From Microbispora hainanensis (GTDB lineage: Bacteria; Actinomycetota; Actinomycetes; Streptosporangiales; Streptosporangiaceae), in contig NZ_VIRM01000014.1 in assembly GCF_006874475.1 (NCBI RefSeq), forward strand, positions 1 through 64,000: 64,000 nt of DNA, read 5' to 3'. The translations under genes and the position numbers were made by a program. The notes below the pieces were generated by a model. The model worked only from the letters and a program-made list of their open reading frames with translations, ran no database searches and was not told the DNA's origin. Positions 27,227 through 35,275 of this stretch are shown here, one piece after another; positions within the stretch are counted from its first letter, which is position 1; the number at the start of each line of letters is the position of its first letter.

Positions 27227-28605
27227 GGCCGCCTCCGCGCGTCCCTGAGTTCCGTCTCCCGGGGCTCCGTCTCCCGGGGCTCCGTCTCCCGGGGGCGGGG
27301 GACCATGAGCATGCCGTGCCGCGGGCGCAGCGTGACCAGGGCCTCGGGCTCGACCGGGAAGCCGGGGACGAGCTCGGGGCGCACGGCGCGCAGCAGCACG
27401 GCCAGCACGAGCGTGGCCTCGACCAGCGCGAAGTGGCGGCCGACGCACACCCGCGGGCCGCCGCCGAAGGGGAGGTACTGGTGCCCGGCGTGGGTGTGCT
27501 CGGCCGCGAACCGGTCCGGTGCGTACGTCTCCGGGTCGGGCCAGTAGCGCGGATCCCGGTGGAGTACGTACGGGCTGACGCACACCAGCGTGCCCGGAGG
27601 TATGGCGTATCCGCCGACCACGTCGGCCTCGACGGAGCGCCGGGAGATGAGCCACACGGGCGGATACAGCCGCATGGCCTCCTTGATCGCCCGCTGGCAG
27701 GCGGTCAGCCGGGGCAGGTCGGCGGCGGTGGGGGTCCGGTCGCCGCCCAGCACCTCGTCCACCTCCGCGCGTACGGCCCGCGCCGCGTCGGGGTGACGGT
27801 CGAGGAGGTAGAGCGTCCAGGTCAGGGCCTTGGCGGTGGTCTCGTGCCCGGCCATGACGATCGTCAGCACCTGGTCGCGCAGGTCGGTCGCGGTCATCGC
27901 GTGCCCGGAGGCCAGCATCGCGCCGAGCAGGTCGTCGTTCTCCTGGCCGGTGGCCCGGCGGGCGGCCACGATCGTCCGGGTGACGGCGTCGAGGAACGCC
28001 TTCGCCCGGCGGAACCCCTCCCGCCCGCCGCCCTCGGAGGCGGGGTCGAAGTGCCCGATGAAGCGGTTGACCTCGTCCACCGCCCGCCCGAAGCCGTCGC
28101 CGACGCCCGCGATGTCCGCGCCGAGCATGGCGCGCGCGATGACGGTGAGCGTGAGCGCGGTCAGGTCGTGGTCGACGCGTACGGCCTCGCCGTTCTCGCC
28201 GGCCCGCCGCCACCGGTCGGCCAGGTGGGCCGCGGCGTCGGTCATGATCTGGTCGAACCGCTCGACCTCCGTCGGGCGGAAGGCCGGGGCGATCATCTTG
28301 CGCTGCCTGGCCCACTCCTCGCCGCCGCTGGTCAGCAGGCCGTTGCCGAGCAGGGGGCGCAGCATGTCGTCGTCGGGCGTGCGGTCCTTGGTGTAGTTGG
28401 CGCCGTTGTCCTTCAGCACGTGCCGGGCCAGGTCGGGCCGGTGCAGCATGTAGACGGGCGCGCCCTCGGCCTCGTGTCTCGTCACGTCGCCCCAGGCGGC
28501 CATCTCGGTGACGAAGCGCAGCGGGTCCTCCCGCATGCTGCGCAGACTTTGGGCGCCGTCCGGACCCGGCGGCAGGGATACGTAACCGCTGTGCGTATCG
28601 GCCAT
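27223..28605 (-). CDS. Cytochrome P450, RiPP cluster
   Basis: 460 residues. It has I-helix IVMAGHETTAKALTW with the usual acid/Thr pair, EXXR in IKEAMRLYPPVW, and heme loop FGGGPRVCVGRHFA with the Cys ligand. Its long N-terminus and the GQENDDLLGAML segment resemble the class II-like bacterial P450s of the CYP102/110 type rather than CYP105/107. The start is ATG 28605, preceded by GAGGG; an upstream GTG in frame lacks support. The C-terminus ends in a repeated PRETEPRETEPRETE tail coded by 15-bp tandem repeats. Two TACGTA palindromes lie just upstream, shared with the divergent precursor gene. Confidence 0.92.
   Translation of the reverse strand: MADTHSGYVSLPPGPDGAQSLRSMREDPLRFVTEMAAWGDVTRHEAEGAPVYMLHRPDLARHVLKDNGANYTKDRTPDDDMLRPLLGNGLLTSGGEEWARQRKMIAPAFRPTEVERFDQIMTDAAAHLADRWRRAGENGEAVRVDHDLTALTLTVIARAMLGADIAGVGDGFGRAVDEVNRFIGHFDPASEGGGREGFRRAKAFLDAVTRTIVAARRATGQENDDLLGAMLASGHAMTATDLRDQVLTIVMAGHETTAKALTWTLYLLDRHPDAARAVRAEVDEVLGGDRTPTAADLPRLTACQRAIKEAMRLYPPVWLISRRSVEADVVGGYAIPPGTLVCVSPYVLHRDPRYWPDPETYAPDRFAAEHTHAGHQYLPFGGGPRVCVGRHFALVEATLVLAVLLRAVRPELVPGFPVEPEALVTLRPRHGMLMVPRPRETEPRETEPRETELRDARRRP
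27251..27294. repeat. Three 15-bp tandem repeats at the P450 3' end
   Basis: Units TCCGTCTCCCGGGGC start at 27251, 27266 and 27281 and encode the PRETE repeats of the P450 tail just before its stop. Confidence 0.75.
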
Positions 28606-28624
28606 GCCCACCCTCACTTTTTCT

Positions 28625-28677
28625 GAATACGTATTCGCTTATGAATTGCGCACGCGATCGACTGCGAATACGTACTC
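28625..28677. promoter_or_regulatory. Pair of TACGTA palindromes between P450 and precursor genes
   Basis: GAATACGTATTC (28625-28636) is a perfect 12-bp palindrome. GAATACGTACTC (28666-28677) differs at one position. Their starts are 41 bp apart, about four helical turns, so one regulator could bind both. A weaker copy (GGATACGTAACC) lies at 28576 in the start of the P450 gene. They sit in the 230-bp gap that must hold both divergent promoters. Confidence 0.65.
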
Positions 28678-28835
28678 GGTGATATTTCCTGATCGGAGCA
28701 TAGTCCGCGCCGTTCGAGGCCTCAATACTTATGCCGGCGGCGGGAAAATTAAGTCTGTGCCGTTCCCGCACCGCCGTGTAAGACTTCATTTCGAAAGCGG
28801 CGGACATCGCCGTAAAGAAAGCCGGGAGGCAGGCA

Positions 28836-29228
28836 ATGTCTTTGGACCCCAGACAGCGCGCCGAATTCGTGAACGCGTACACCCGCGTTCTCATCACCGC
28901 GTGGTCGAGTGAGGAATACTCGGCGCGGCTGGACTCCGACCCCCGCGCGGCTCTCGCCGAGTCCGGGCTGGAGCTGCCGGCTGGAGCCGAGGTCGTCCTC
29001 GTCCGCAACATTCCCGAAGGCCACCACGACAGCAACATCGAGGTGCAGGTCGCGCTCTGGGAGAGGGGCCTCGAAACGGGCCGCTTCGAGCTGCACATCC
29101 CCGAGACGCCTCAGGTCGACATGGCCGAGCTGAGCGAGGGCGACCTCGACTCCATCGCCGCCGGCGCCTCCGGGGCCGAGGCGATCGACATCAACTGCTG
29201 CTGCTGCCCCTGCTGCTGCTGCACCTGA
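28836..29228 (+). CDS. NHLP-leader RiPP precursor with Cys4-Pro-Cys4-Thr core
   Basis: 130 residues. Residues about 15-60 resemble nitrile hydratase alpha-subunit leaders: LITAWSSEEYSARLDSDPRA then LAESGLELPAGAEVVLVRNI. An inserted stretch of about 30 residues (HHDSNIEVQVALWERG onward) follows, then the acidic helix ELSEGDLDSIAAGASG where double-Gly-type leaders are cut. The C-terminus is EAIDINCCCCPCCCCT and the gene ends there. All eight core Cys codons are TGC. GGGAGG precedes ATG 28836. With the cyclodehydratase and SagB enzyme, the predicted product is a polythiazole peptide with up to eight rings. The cut site is probably after AG or GA of IAAGASG. The ring count and cut site are inferred. 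Confidence 0.93.
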   Translation: MSLDPRQRAEFVNAYTRVLITAWSSEEYSARLDSDPRAALAESGLELPAGAEVVLVRNIPEGHHDSNIEVQVALWERGLETGRFELHIPETPQVDMAELSEGDLDSIAAGASGAEAIDINCCCCPCCCCT

Positions 29229-29278
29229 CCGTCATCCGACCATCACCTGACCATCACCACCACTCGGAGGGCTAGGCC

Positions 29279-30223
29279 ATGTCCATGGTCGCCGAGCAGG
29301 CGAACCCCGTCCACGTGCGCTCCCTGCGCAAGCGGTACGGCCCGGTGAACGCGGTCGAGGAGGTGGACCTCGACGTGCGGAGCGGCGAGGTCTTCGCGCT
29401 CCTCGGGCCGAACGGCGCCGGCAAGACCACCACGGTGGAGATCCTGGTGGGGGTTCGCCGGCGGACATCCGGCGACGTGCGTGTCCTCGGCCGGGATCCG
29501 GCCGAGGACGCGCCCGAGTGGCGCGCCAGGATCGGCGTCGTCCCCCAGACGACGGGGGCGTACACCGACCTGACCGTGCGCGAGGTGGTCGAGCACTTCG
29601 CGGCGTTCTACCCCGCGCCGCTGCCGGTGGCCGAGGTGATCGACATGGTCGGCCTCGGCAAACAGGCGCGCAAGCAGACGCAGGCGCTCTCCGGCGGGCA
29701 GGCGCGGCGGCTCGACGTCGCGGTCGGCGTCGTCGGGGACCCCGATCTCATCTTCCTGGACGAGCCGACGACGGGACTCGACCCCGTCGCCCGCAGGGAG
29801 GCGTGGGATCTCGTCCGCTATTTCGCCGGCCGGGGCAAGACCACCGTGCTCACCACCCATTACCTGGACGAGGTCGAGGCGCTCGCGCAGCGGGCGGCCG
29901 TCATCGTCGGGGGACGGGTCGTCGAGTCGGGCCCGGTCGCCGAGCTGGGCGGCAGGCGCGAGACACCCGCCGCCGTGAGCTTCACCAGGACGGACGGGCT
30001 CGGCGCGGGCCTGCCCGCGCTGCCGGACGACGCCGTGGTGGAGGAGGCGGAGGGCCTGGTGGTCGTACGCACCCACCACCCCACCGAGGCCATGGCCGCG
30101 CTGCTGCCCTGGGCGGCCGCCTCCGGCGTACGCGAGCTGCCCGACCTGCGCATCCACCGGCCGTCGCTGGAGGAGATCTATCTGGACCTCATCCGGAGCA
30201 ACCAGGAAGGCGGTGTCGTGTGA
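29279..30223 (+). CDS. ABC-2 exporter ATPase (DrrA-like)
   Basis: 314 residues. Walker A LLGPNGAGKTTTVEIL, Q-loop VPQTTGAYTDLTV, signature LSGGQARRLDVAVG, Walker B LIFLDEPTTGLDP and switch LTTHYLDEVEALAQ. It has the long C-terminal part of drug-resistance ATPases such as DrrA, ending LHRPSLEEIYLDLI in type. CGGAGGG precedes the ATG, 50 nt after the precursor stop, so it is probably transcribed with the precursor. It may give self-protection or a second export route. Its stop overlaps the permease ATG by 1 nt. Confidence 0.95.
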   Translation: MSMVAEQANPVHVRSLRKRYGPVNAVEEVDLDVRSGEVFALLGPNGAGKTTTVEILVGVRRRTSGDVRVLGRDPAEDAPEWRARIGVVPQTTGAYTDLTVREVVEHFAAFYPAPLPVAEVIDMVGLGKQARKQTQALSGGQARRLDVAVGVVGDPDLIFLDEPTTGLDPVARREAWDLVRYFAGRGKTTVLTTHYLDEVEALAQRAAVIVGGRVVESGPVAELGGRRETPAAVSFTRTDGLGAGLPALPDDAVVEEAEGLVVVRTHHPTEAMAALLPWAAASGVRELPDLRIHRPSLEEIYLDLIRSNQEGGVV

Positions 30224-31077
30224 TGAACGCTCCCGACGCGGTCCTCGCGCAGGAGAGCGGGGTGGTGCTCGATCCCGCCCGCTCGATCCTGTGGCGGGCG
30301 GCCGTCTCGCGTTCGTCGGTCGAGCTCAAGTCGTTCTTCCGCAACCGGCAGTCGCTGGTCTTCACGCTGCTGCTGCCCATCGTGCTGCTGGTCGTGCTCG
30401 GCTCCATCTTCTCGGGGACCGTGCCCGGCACCCACACCGACTTCAAGCAGATGTTCATCGCGGGCATCATCGCCTGCGGCGTGATGAGCGTCAGCTTCAA
30501 CGGGCTGGCCATCAGCGTCGCCATCGAGCGCGACACCGGGATGATCCGCCGGCTGGCCTCCAGCCCCATGCCGAAGTCGGCCTACTTCATCGGCAAGGTG
30601 GTCAGGGTGGCCGTGACCGGCACCCTGGAGACGGTGCTGCTGCTCGCGGTGGCCGTGCTGGCGTTCGGGCTGCCGCTGCCCTCGACCGCCGCCCGGTGGG
30701 AGACGCTCGTGTGGGTGCTGCTGCTCGGCGGGGTGTCCTGCACGCTGCTGGCCGTGGCGTTCAGCTCGGTCATCCCCAACGCCCGGTCGGCCTCGGCCAT
30801 CGTCACGCTGCCGTTCCTGGTGCTGCAGTTCATCTCGGGGGTGTTCTTCCCCTACAGCCAGCTGCCGGCGTGGATGCAGACGGTCGCGGCCCTGTTCCCG
30901 CTCAAGTGGATGACCCAGGGGCTGCGCTCGGTGTTCCTGCCGAACGACTTCGCCCACGTCGAGCCCGCGGGTGTCTGGGAGCTCGACCGCGTGGCGCTCG
31001 TGCTGGCCGCGTGGTGCCTCGCCGGGCTGGCGCTGAGCTTTTTGACCTTCCGCTGGCGTGGGCCCAACGTCCGCTGA
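30223..31077 (+). CDS. ABC-2 exporter permease (DrrB-like)
   Basis: 284 residues with six predicted membrane segments, for example LVFTLLLPIVLLVVLGSIF near the N-terminus, and the ABC-2 signature region LPFLVLQFISGVFFPYSQLP followed by WMQTVAALFPLKWMTQGLR. It partners the ATPase just upstream to form a DrrAB-type drug or peptide exporter. The start ATG 30223 overlaps the preceding stop (TGATG). It converges with the P450 gene at 31081 with only 3 bp between stops, so transcripts probably read into each other. Confidence 0.94.
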   Translation: MNAPDAVLAQESGVVLDPARSILWRAAVSRSSVELKSFFRNRQSLVFTLLLPIVLLVVLGSIFSGTVPGTHTDFKQMFIAGIIACGVMSVSFNGLAISVAIERDTGMIRRLASSPMPKSAYFIGKVVRVAVTGTLETVLLLAVAVLAFGLPLPSTAARWETLVWVLLLGGVSCTLLAVAFSSVIPNARSASAIVTLPFLVLQFISGVFFPYSQLPAWMQTVAALFPLKWMTQGLRSVFLPNDFAHVEPAGVWELDRVALVLAAWCLAGLALSFLTFRWRGPNVR

Positions 31078-31080
31078 CGC

Positions 31081-32244
31081 TCAGGTGAGCCGGATCCGGA
31101 ACTCGCCCAGCCGGCGCGGCACGAGCACGGGCGCCCAGGCGGGCGGGGCGCCGTCCGTGCGGATCGCGGGGAAGCGTCCGGCCAGGCCGCGCAGCAGCAG
31201 TGCGCCGGCCTGCCGGACGAGGGGCGCGCCCAGGCAGAAGTGGGTGCCGGCGCCGAAGGCGAGGTGGGGATTGGGAGACCGGGTCAGCACCAGGTCGTGG
31301 GGGTGGTCGAAGACGGCCGGGTCCCTGTTGGCCGCCGCGACCACGGCGAGCACCCGCGCGCCGGCGGGAATGACCGCGTCGCCGAAGGACACCTCGGCGG
31401 TCGTCACCCTCGCGGTGAAGGGGATCGGCGCCTCCAGCCGCAGCAGCTCGTCGACCGCCGTACGAGCGACGTCGTCGCCGCCCTCGCGCAGCGCCGCCAG
31501 GGCCTCGGGGCGCGGCAGCAGCCAGAACAGCGCGTTGCCCACCATCTCGGCCAGCGGGCGCCAGCCGCCGACGACGGCCAGCGAGAGGATGCCCAGCATC
31601 TCGGGCCGCGTCAGCCGCTCGTCCGCGGCGAGCCGCGCGATCGACCCGCCGGGCCCGCGCGCCACGTGCGCGTCGAGGAACCGGGTCAGCTCGCCCATCG
31701 CGACGCGGCCCTCCCGCGCGGCCTGGGGCCCCGCCAGCGGGTCGAGGTTGACCGAGGCACGCCGCGCCAGGTCGGCGAAGGCCGCCTCGTCCTCGCGCGG
31801 CACGAGCAGCGTCCGCGCGAGCACGCCGGTCGCGAACGGCTCGCCCAGATCCCGGGTGACCTCGGCCGCCTCCGTCAGCCCGTCGAGCAGGCCGTCCACG
31901 ACGGCGGTGATGCCGGCGGCGAGCTCGCGCACCGCGGCGGGACCGAGCAGGGCCATGCCGGGGGCGCGCAGCCGGTTGTGGTCGGGCGGGTCGGTGGTCA
32001 GCATCGAGGCCGGCAGGTCGTCGTCGCGCACCCGCTCGCGCTGCCCCAGCTCGGCCGAGAACCGGGCGTCCTTGAGCGCGCTCGCGACGTGCTCGTGCGC
32101 CGTGAGCAGCCACATCCGGGACGTGACGTCGAAGTGGACCGGATCGTTGGCCCGCAGCCAGTCGTACGCCGGATACGGGTCGGACCTGCCGGCCGGCGAG
32201 AACGGATGGGCCAGACCGGCCGGAAGCCGGCGGAGAGCGGTCAT
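31081..32244 (-). CDS. Cytochrome P450 with non-canonical I-helix
   Basis: 387 residues of the actinomycete CYP105/107-like length. EXXR appears in AVDELLRLEAPI and the heme loop is FGAGTHFCLGAPLVRQ. The I-helix, normally AGXDT/AGHET, reads SLAVVGGWRPLAEMVGNAL, so both the acidic residue and the Thr used for proton delivery are absent. Such P450s can do reactions other than ordinary hydroxylation or act on carrier- or peptide-bound substrates. The start has AGGGGATC upstream. It is divergent from the FAD/Rieske operon, with three 15-bp direct repeats in the promoter. Confidence 0.9.
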   Translation of the reverse strand: MTALRRLPAGLAHPFSPAGRSDPYPAYDWLRANDPVHFDVTSRMWLLTAHEHVASALKDARFSAELGQRERVRDDDLPASMLTTDPPDHNRLRAPGMALLGPAAVRELAAGITAVVDGLLDGLTEAAEVTRDLGEPFATGVLARTLLVPREDEAAFADLARRASVNLDPLAGPQAAREGRVAMGELTRFLDAHVARGPGGSIARLAADERLTRPEMLGILSLAVVGGWRPLAEMVGNALFWLLPRPEALAALREGGDDVARTAVDELLRLEAPIPFTARVTTAEVSFGDAVIPAGARVLAVVAAANRDPAVFDHPHDLVLTRSPNPHLAFGAGTHFCLGAPLVRQAGALLLRGLAGRFPAIRTDGAPPAWAPVLVPRRLGEFRIRLT

Positions 32245-32269
32245 CGGCGATCCCCTGGGGCTGAGGTCA

Positions 32270-32308
32270 CAAGATCACGAGTCGCAAGATCACAAGTCAC
32301 AAGATCAC
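32270..32308. repeat. Three direct repeats of CAAGATCAC at 15-bp spacing
   Basis: Copies begin at 32270, 32285 and 32300, exactly 15 bp apart, 26-64 bp upstream of the P450 start and 84-122 bp upstream of the divergent FAD-oxidase start. Iterons of this kind often bind a regulator co-operatively; tandem duplication is the plain alternative. Confidence 0.7.
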
Positions 32309-32391
32309 GGCACGGCCACGCTACTACACAGCCGCCGCCGCCGGGATGAATGCGAACAACTGCGGACCGGACGGGCGCTTGGGAGGCAGCG

Positions 32392-33576
32392 ATGCGGGTC
32401 GATGTAGTGGTTGTGGGCGCGGGCGTCAGCGGCCTGACCGCCGCACGGCGGCTGCGCGCCGCCGGTCTGACCGTCACGGTGCTGGAAGCCAGGGACCGCG
32501 TCGGCGGGCGGGTGCGCACCCACCGGCCCGGCGACGGCGGTCCGGAGATGGAGCTGGGCGCCCAGGTCGTCCACGGCGACCGCAACCCCGTCTGGGACGT
32601 GCTCGAACCGGACGCGGCCGAGCCGGTGCGGCCCGGCAAGGCCCTCGTCGCCGCGGAGGGCAGGGTGCTGCCGCTGGGCGTGCTCGCCCGGCAGGGACAG
32701 CCGCCGTGGGCCGTCGAGCAGAGCCTGCTGCGCGACCCGGGCGAGGATGTGCCCGTCGCGGGGCGGCTCACCTCGGGCGACCAGGTCGAATGGCTGCGGC
32801 AGAACTGGGCGGCCGACCCCGGGTCGCTCAGCGCGGCGGGGATGGCCGCAGGACGCCGCGCCGATGACGTCGGCGAGGGCCGCTACGCCATACGCGGCGG
32901 ATTCGACCGACTGGCCGGCACGCTCGCTCGCGGCCTCGACGTACGGCCCGGCAGCCCGGCCAGGAGCATCGCCTGGTCGCCGGGCCGGGTGGAGGCCCGT
33001 CTCGACGACGGCGCGGTGACGGCCGCGGCGGCGGTGGTGACCGTGCCCCCGCCCGTGGTCGCCGGCGGGGCGCTCACGATCGCGGACCTGCCGGACCGCA
33101 AGCGGGCGGCCGCCGAGTCGCTGCGCCTCGGCGACGCCTGGTGCGGGGTGGTGACGCTGTCGCGGCCCGCCCCCGAGTCGGCCGTCGTGTTCGACGCCGA
33201 GGGCGGCCTGGGCTTCGTCACCTGCACCGCCGGCAGCAGGCGCGTCCTGGTGGTGGCCAAGGCCGGGGCCGCGGCGCGGGCGCGCGAGGCGGCCCGCGAA
33301 GGGCCGCCCCCGCTGGGCCGGGTGCTGCCCTGGGCCGGGGACGCCCGGCCCGAGCACGTCGAGGCGGCCGACTGGGGAGCGGACGCCTGGGCGACCGGCG
33401 CGTTCACCTATCCCCGCGTCGGCGCCCTGTGGGCGCGGGCGGCGTGGGCGGAGCCGATGGGCGCGACGGTGTTCTTCGCCGGCGAGGCCACGGCCGCCGG
33501 CGTCCCGATGGTGCAGGCGGCCATGGCCAGCGGTGACCGCGCGGCCGGAGAGGTGCTGGAGGCGGTAGGGCGATGA
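32392..33576 (+). CDS. FAD-dependent amine-oxidase-type flavoprotein
   Basis: 394 residues. The N-terminus [20 protein letters not shown] is the FAD Rossmann motif, followed by [16 protein letters not shown], the GGRV motif of the monoamine oxidase/phytoene desaturase fold. The C-terminal [21 protein letters not shown] closes the FAD site. GGGAGGC precedes ATG 32392. It is the first of four overlapping genes (FAD oxidase, Rieske protein, hydrolase, VOC protein). The substrate is unknown; neighbouring P450 and Rieske genes suggest stepwise oxidation of a small molecule or of the RiPP. Confidence 0.9.
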   Translation: MRVDVVVVGAGVSGLTAARRLRAAGLTVTVLEARDRVGGRVRTHRPGDGGPEMELGAQVVHGDRNPVWDVLEPDAAEPVRPGKALVAAEGRVLPLGVLARQGQPPWAVEQSLLRDPGEDVPVAGRLTSGDQVEWLRQNWAADPGSLSAAGMAAGRRADDVGEGRYAIRGGFDRLAGTLARGLDVRPGSPARSIAWSPGRVEARLDDGAVTAAAAVVTVPPPVVAGGALTIADLPDRKRAAAESLRLGDAWCGVVTLSRPAPESAVVFDAEGGLGFVTCTAGSRRVLVVAKAGAAARAREAAREGPPPLGRVLPWAGDARPEHVEAADWGADAWATGAFTYPRVGALWARAAWAEPMGATVFFAGEATAAGVPMVQAAMASGDRAAGEVLEAVGR

Positions 33577-34490
33577 AGGTGCACACGGGCTGGTATCTGC
33601 TGGCGTTCGAGGAGGAGCTCGCCGAGGGGCTGAACCCCCTGATGCTCGGCGGGCGCAGGCTGCTGGCCGTACGCGAGGGGCCGCGCGTCCGCGTGTTCGA
33701 CGGGCTGTGCCCGCATCGGGGCGCCGCCCTGGGCCACGGCGGCACCCTGGACGGCGACTGCGTCATCTGCCCCTTCCACGGCAAGCGGGTGTCCCTCGGG
33801 GACACGGCGCGGCGCTGGTCGGTCGCCGAATACGCGGTCGAGCGGGCGGGCGCGGCGGTGTTCGTACGGCTGTCCGCGGACGACGACCGGGGCTTCCAGC
33901 GGGCCGTCAAGGAGGTGGCCGACGGCAACATCGTCGTGAGCGCGGTGATCCAGCCGGTGGCGGTCCCTTCGGAATACGTGGTGGAGAACGCCTTCGACGC
34001 CGAGCACTTCCACCAGGTGCACCTCGTGCCCCGCGTGGTCGGCATGCGGGTCTCGCCCGGTCCGGACGGCGAGATGGCCATCGAGGGGGAGTTCCGCACC
34101 AAGGCCCCGCCGTGGGAGCGGGAGCGCCGGCTCGACTTCGCCTCCCGGTTCTACGCCCGGGCCTTCAGCCCCAGCCTCGTCGTGACCGAGCTGGGCACCG
34201 GGGACGCGCCGTACACGATCATCACCGGCGCCGTGCCAACCCCGGACGGCTGCGTGGGGCGGGTCGCCATCGCGCTGCGGCCGGAGCGCGCGGAGGCGCT
34301 CGACGCGCTGGTCCACGGCGCGAAGTACGCCTTCGAGCAGGACCGCGTCGTCTGGGACCACCTCGATCCGGACGCGCCGCAGCGCTACGACGCCGGAGAC
34401 CGGCCCGTGCTGGCCTTCCGCCGGTTCTGCGCCACCTTCGGCACCGTGCCGCCGGCCGGAACCGCCTCGGTGACCGGGGAGCTTGCGTGA
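33573..34490 (+). CDS. Rieske non-heme iron oxygenase, alpha-subunit-like
   Basis: 305 residues. The Rieske [2Fe-2S] site is [14 protein letters not shown] (Cys and His about 47 and 49) and [12 protein letters not shown] (about 65 and 68). The mononuclear iron motif is [12 protein letters not shown], with the Asp/His/His arrangement of Rieske oxygenases, so an oxygenase is more likely than a simple Rieske ferredoxin. A dedicated reductase is not seen. ATG 33573 overlaps the FAD-oxidase stop by 4 nt, so both are translated together. Confidence 0.9.
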   Translation: MKVHTGWYLLAFEEELAEGLNPLMLGGRRLLAVREGPRVRVFDGLCPHRGAALGHGGTLDGDCVICPFHGKRVSLGDTARRWSVAEYAVERAGAAVFVRLSADDDRGFQRAVKEVADGNIVVSAVIQPVAVPSEYVVENAFDAEHFHQVHLVPRVVGMRVSPGPDGEMAIEGEFRTKAPPWERERRLDFASRFYARAFSPSLVVTELGTGDAPYTIITGAVPTPDGCVGRVAIALRPERAEALDALVHGAKYAFEQDRVVWDHLDPDAPQRYDAGDRPVLAFRRFCATFGTVPPAGTASVTGELA

Positions 34491-35275
34491 TGCGGGTGCA
34501 CACGAGCGGGAGCGGCCCGGCCGTGCTGTGGATCCACGGCTACACGATGGACTCCACCACCTGGCGCGACCTGTGGGCGCTGCTGCCGGGCCGCCGGCAC
34601 GTCGGAATCGACCTGCCGGGCCACGGAGGGTCGGGCCCGATGCGGCCCGGCACGACGCTGCCGGGCCTGGCGGCCCAGATCGCGGACGTCGCGCGGGCCG
34701 AGGGGGCTCGCGACGTCGTCGCCCTGTCGTTCGGGTCGCTGGCGGGGATCCAGCTCGCCGTGGACGCGCCCGACGTCGTACGGCGTCTCGTCGTGGCGGC
34801 CCCCACCATCGCGGGCGCCCCCAGCGAGCCGGGGACGGCCCCGCGCTACCGCGCGCTGATGGCGCTGCGGCGGGCCGGCGCGGACGGCGCCGCGCTGGCG
34901 GACGTCTGGATGTCCTCCCCGCCCGACATCTTCCGGGGCACCGAGGCGCACCCCCGGCTGCGGGCGAGCCTGCGGACGGTCATCGCCCGGCACGGCTGGG
35001 ACGAGCTGCGCACCGGTTCGATGGCGGCGTTCCACCGGCACACGCACACCGACGAGGCGCTCGCCGCGATCGGGGCCGACACCCTGGTGCTCGTCGGGGA
35101 CGCCGAGATGGCGACGTTCGCGGCCAACGCCGCGCGGCTGGGCGCGCTCGTGCCCCGCTGCCGGGTGGCCGAGATGGCGGACGCCGGTCACCTGTGCCTG
35201 ATCGAACGCCCGGGGGCCGCCGCGCGGCTCATCCGGTCGCATCTGGAGAGGAGCCCGGTGGATGCCCAGGCGTGA
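34490..35275 (+). CDS. Alpha/beta-hydrolase
   Basis: 261 residues, beginning [20 protein letters not shown] with the oxyanion-hole HGY. The nucleophile elbow reads VVALSFGSLAG, an SXG elbow with Ala in place of the first Gly of GXSXG. The acid is in DTLVLVGDAEMATF and the catalytic His in MADAGHLCLIER. The start ATG overlaps the Rieske stop by 1 nt and the 3' end overlaps the VOC gene by 14 bp. It could open a lactone or ester, or cleave a C-C bond made by the oxygenase. Confidence 0.88.
   Translation: MRVHTSGSGPAVLWIHGYTMDSTTWRDLWALLPGRRHVGIDLPGHGGSGPMRPGTTLPGLAAQIADVARAEGARDVVALSFGSLAGIQLAVDAPDVVRRLVVAAPTIAGAPSEPGTAPRYRALMALRRAGADGAALADVWMSSPPDIFRGTEAHPRLRASLRTVIARHGWDELRTGSMAAFHRHTHTDEALAAIGADTLVLVGDAEMATFAANAARLGALVPRCRVAEMADAGHLCLIERPGAAARLIRSHLERSPVDAQA

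Noticed and set aside
26390-29098. A 902-codon open frame running across methyltransferase, P450 and precursor regions
   Set aside because: Only its last third is a real protein (the methyltransferase from GTG 27226). The rest is out-of-frame P450 sequence and promoter DNA.
28836-29228. The poly-Cys gene as a metallothionein or a random TGC repeat
   Set aside because: The leader resembles nitrile hydratase leaders, the ribosome site is good, and cyclodehydratase, SagB and C39 exporter genes are adjacent, which explains it better as a RiPP precursor.
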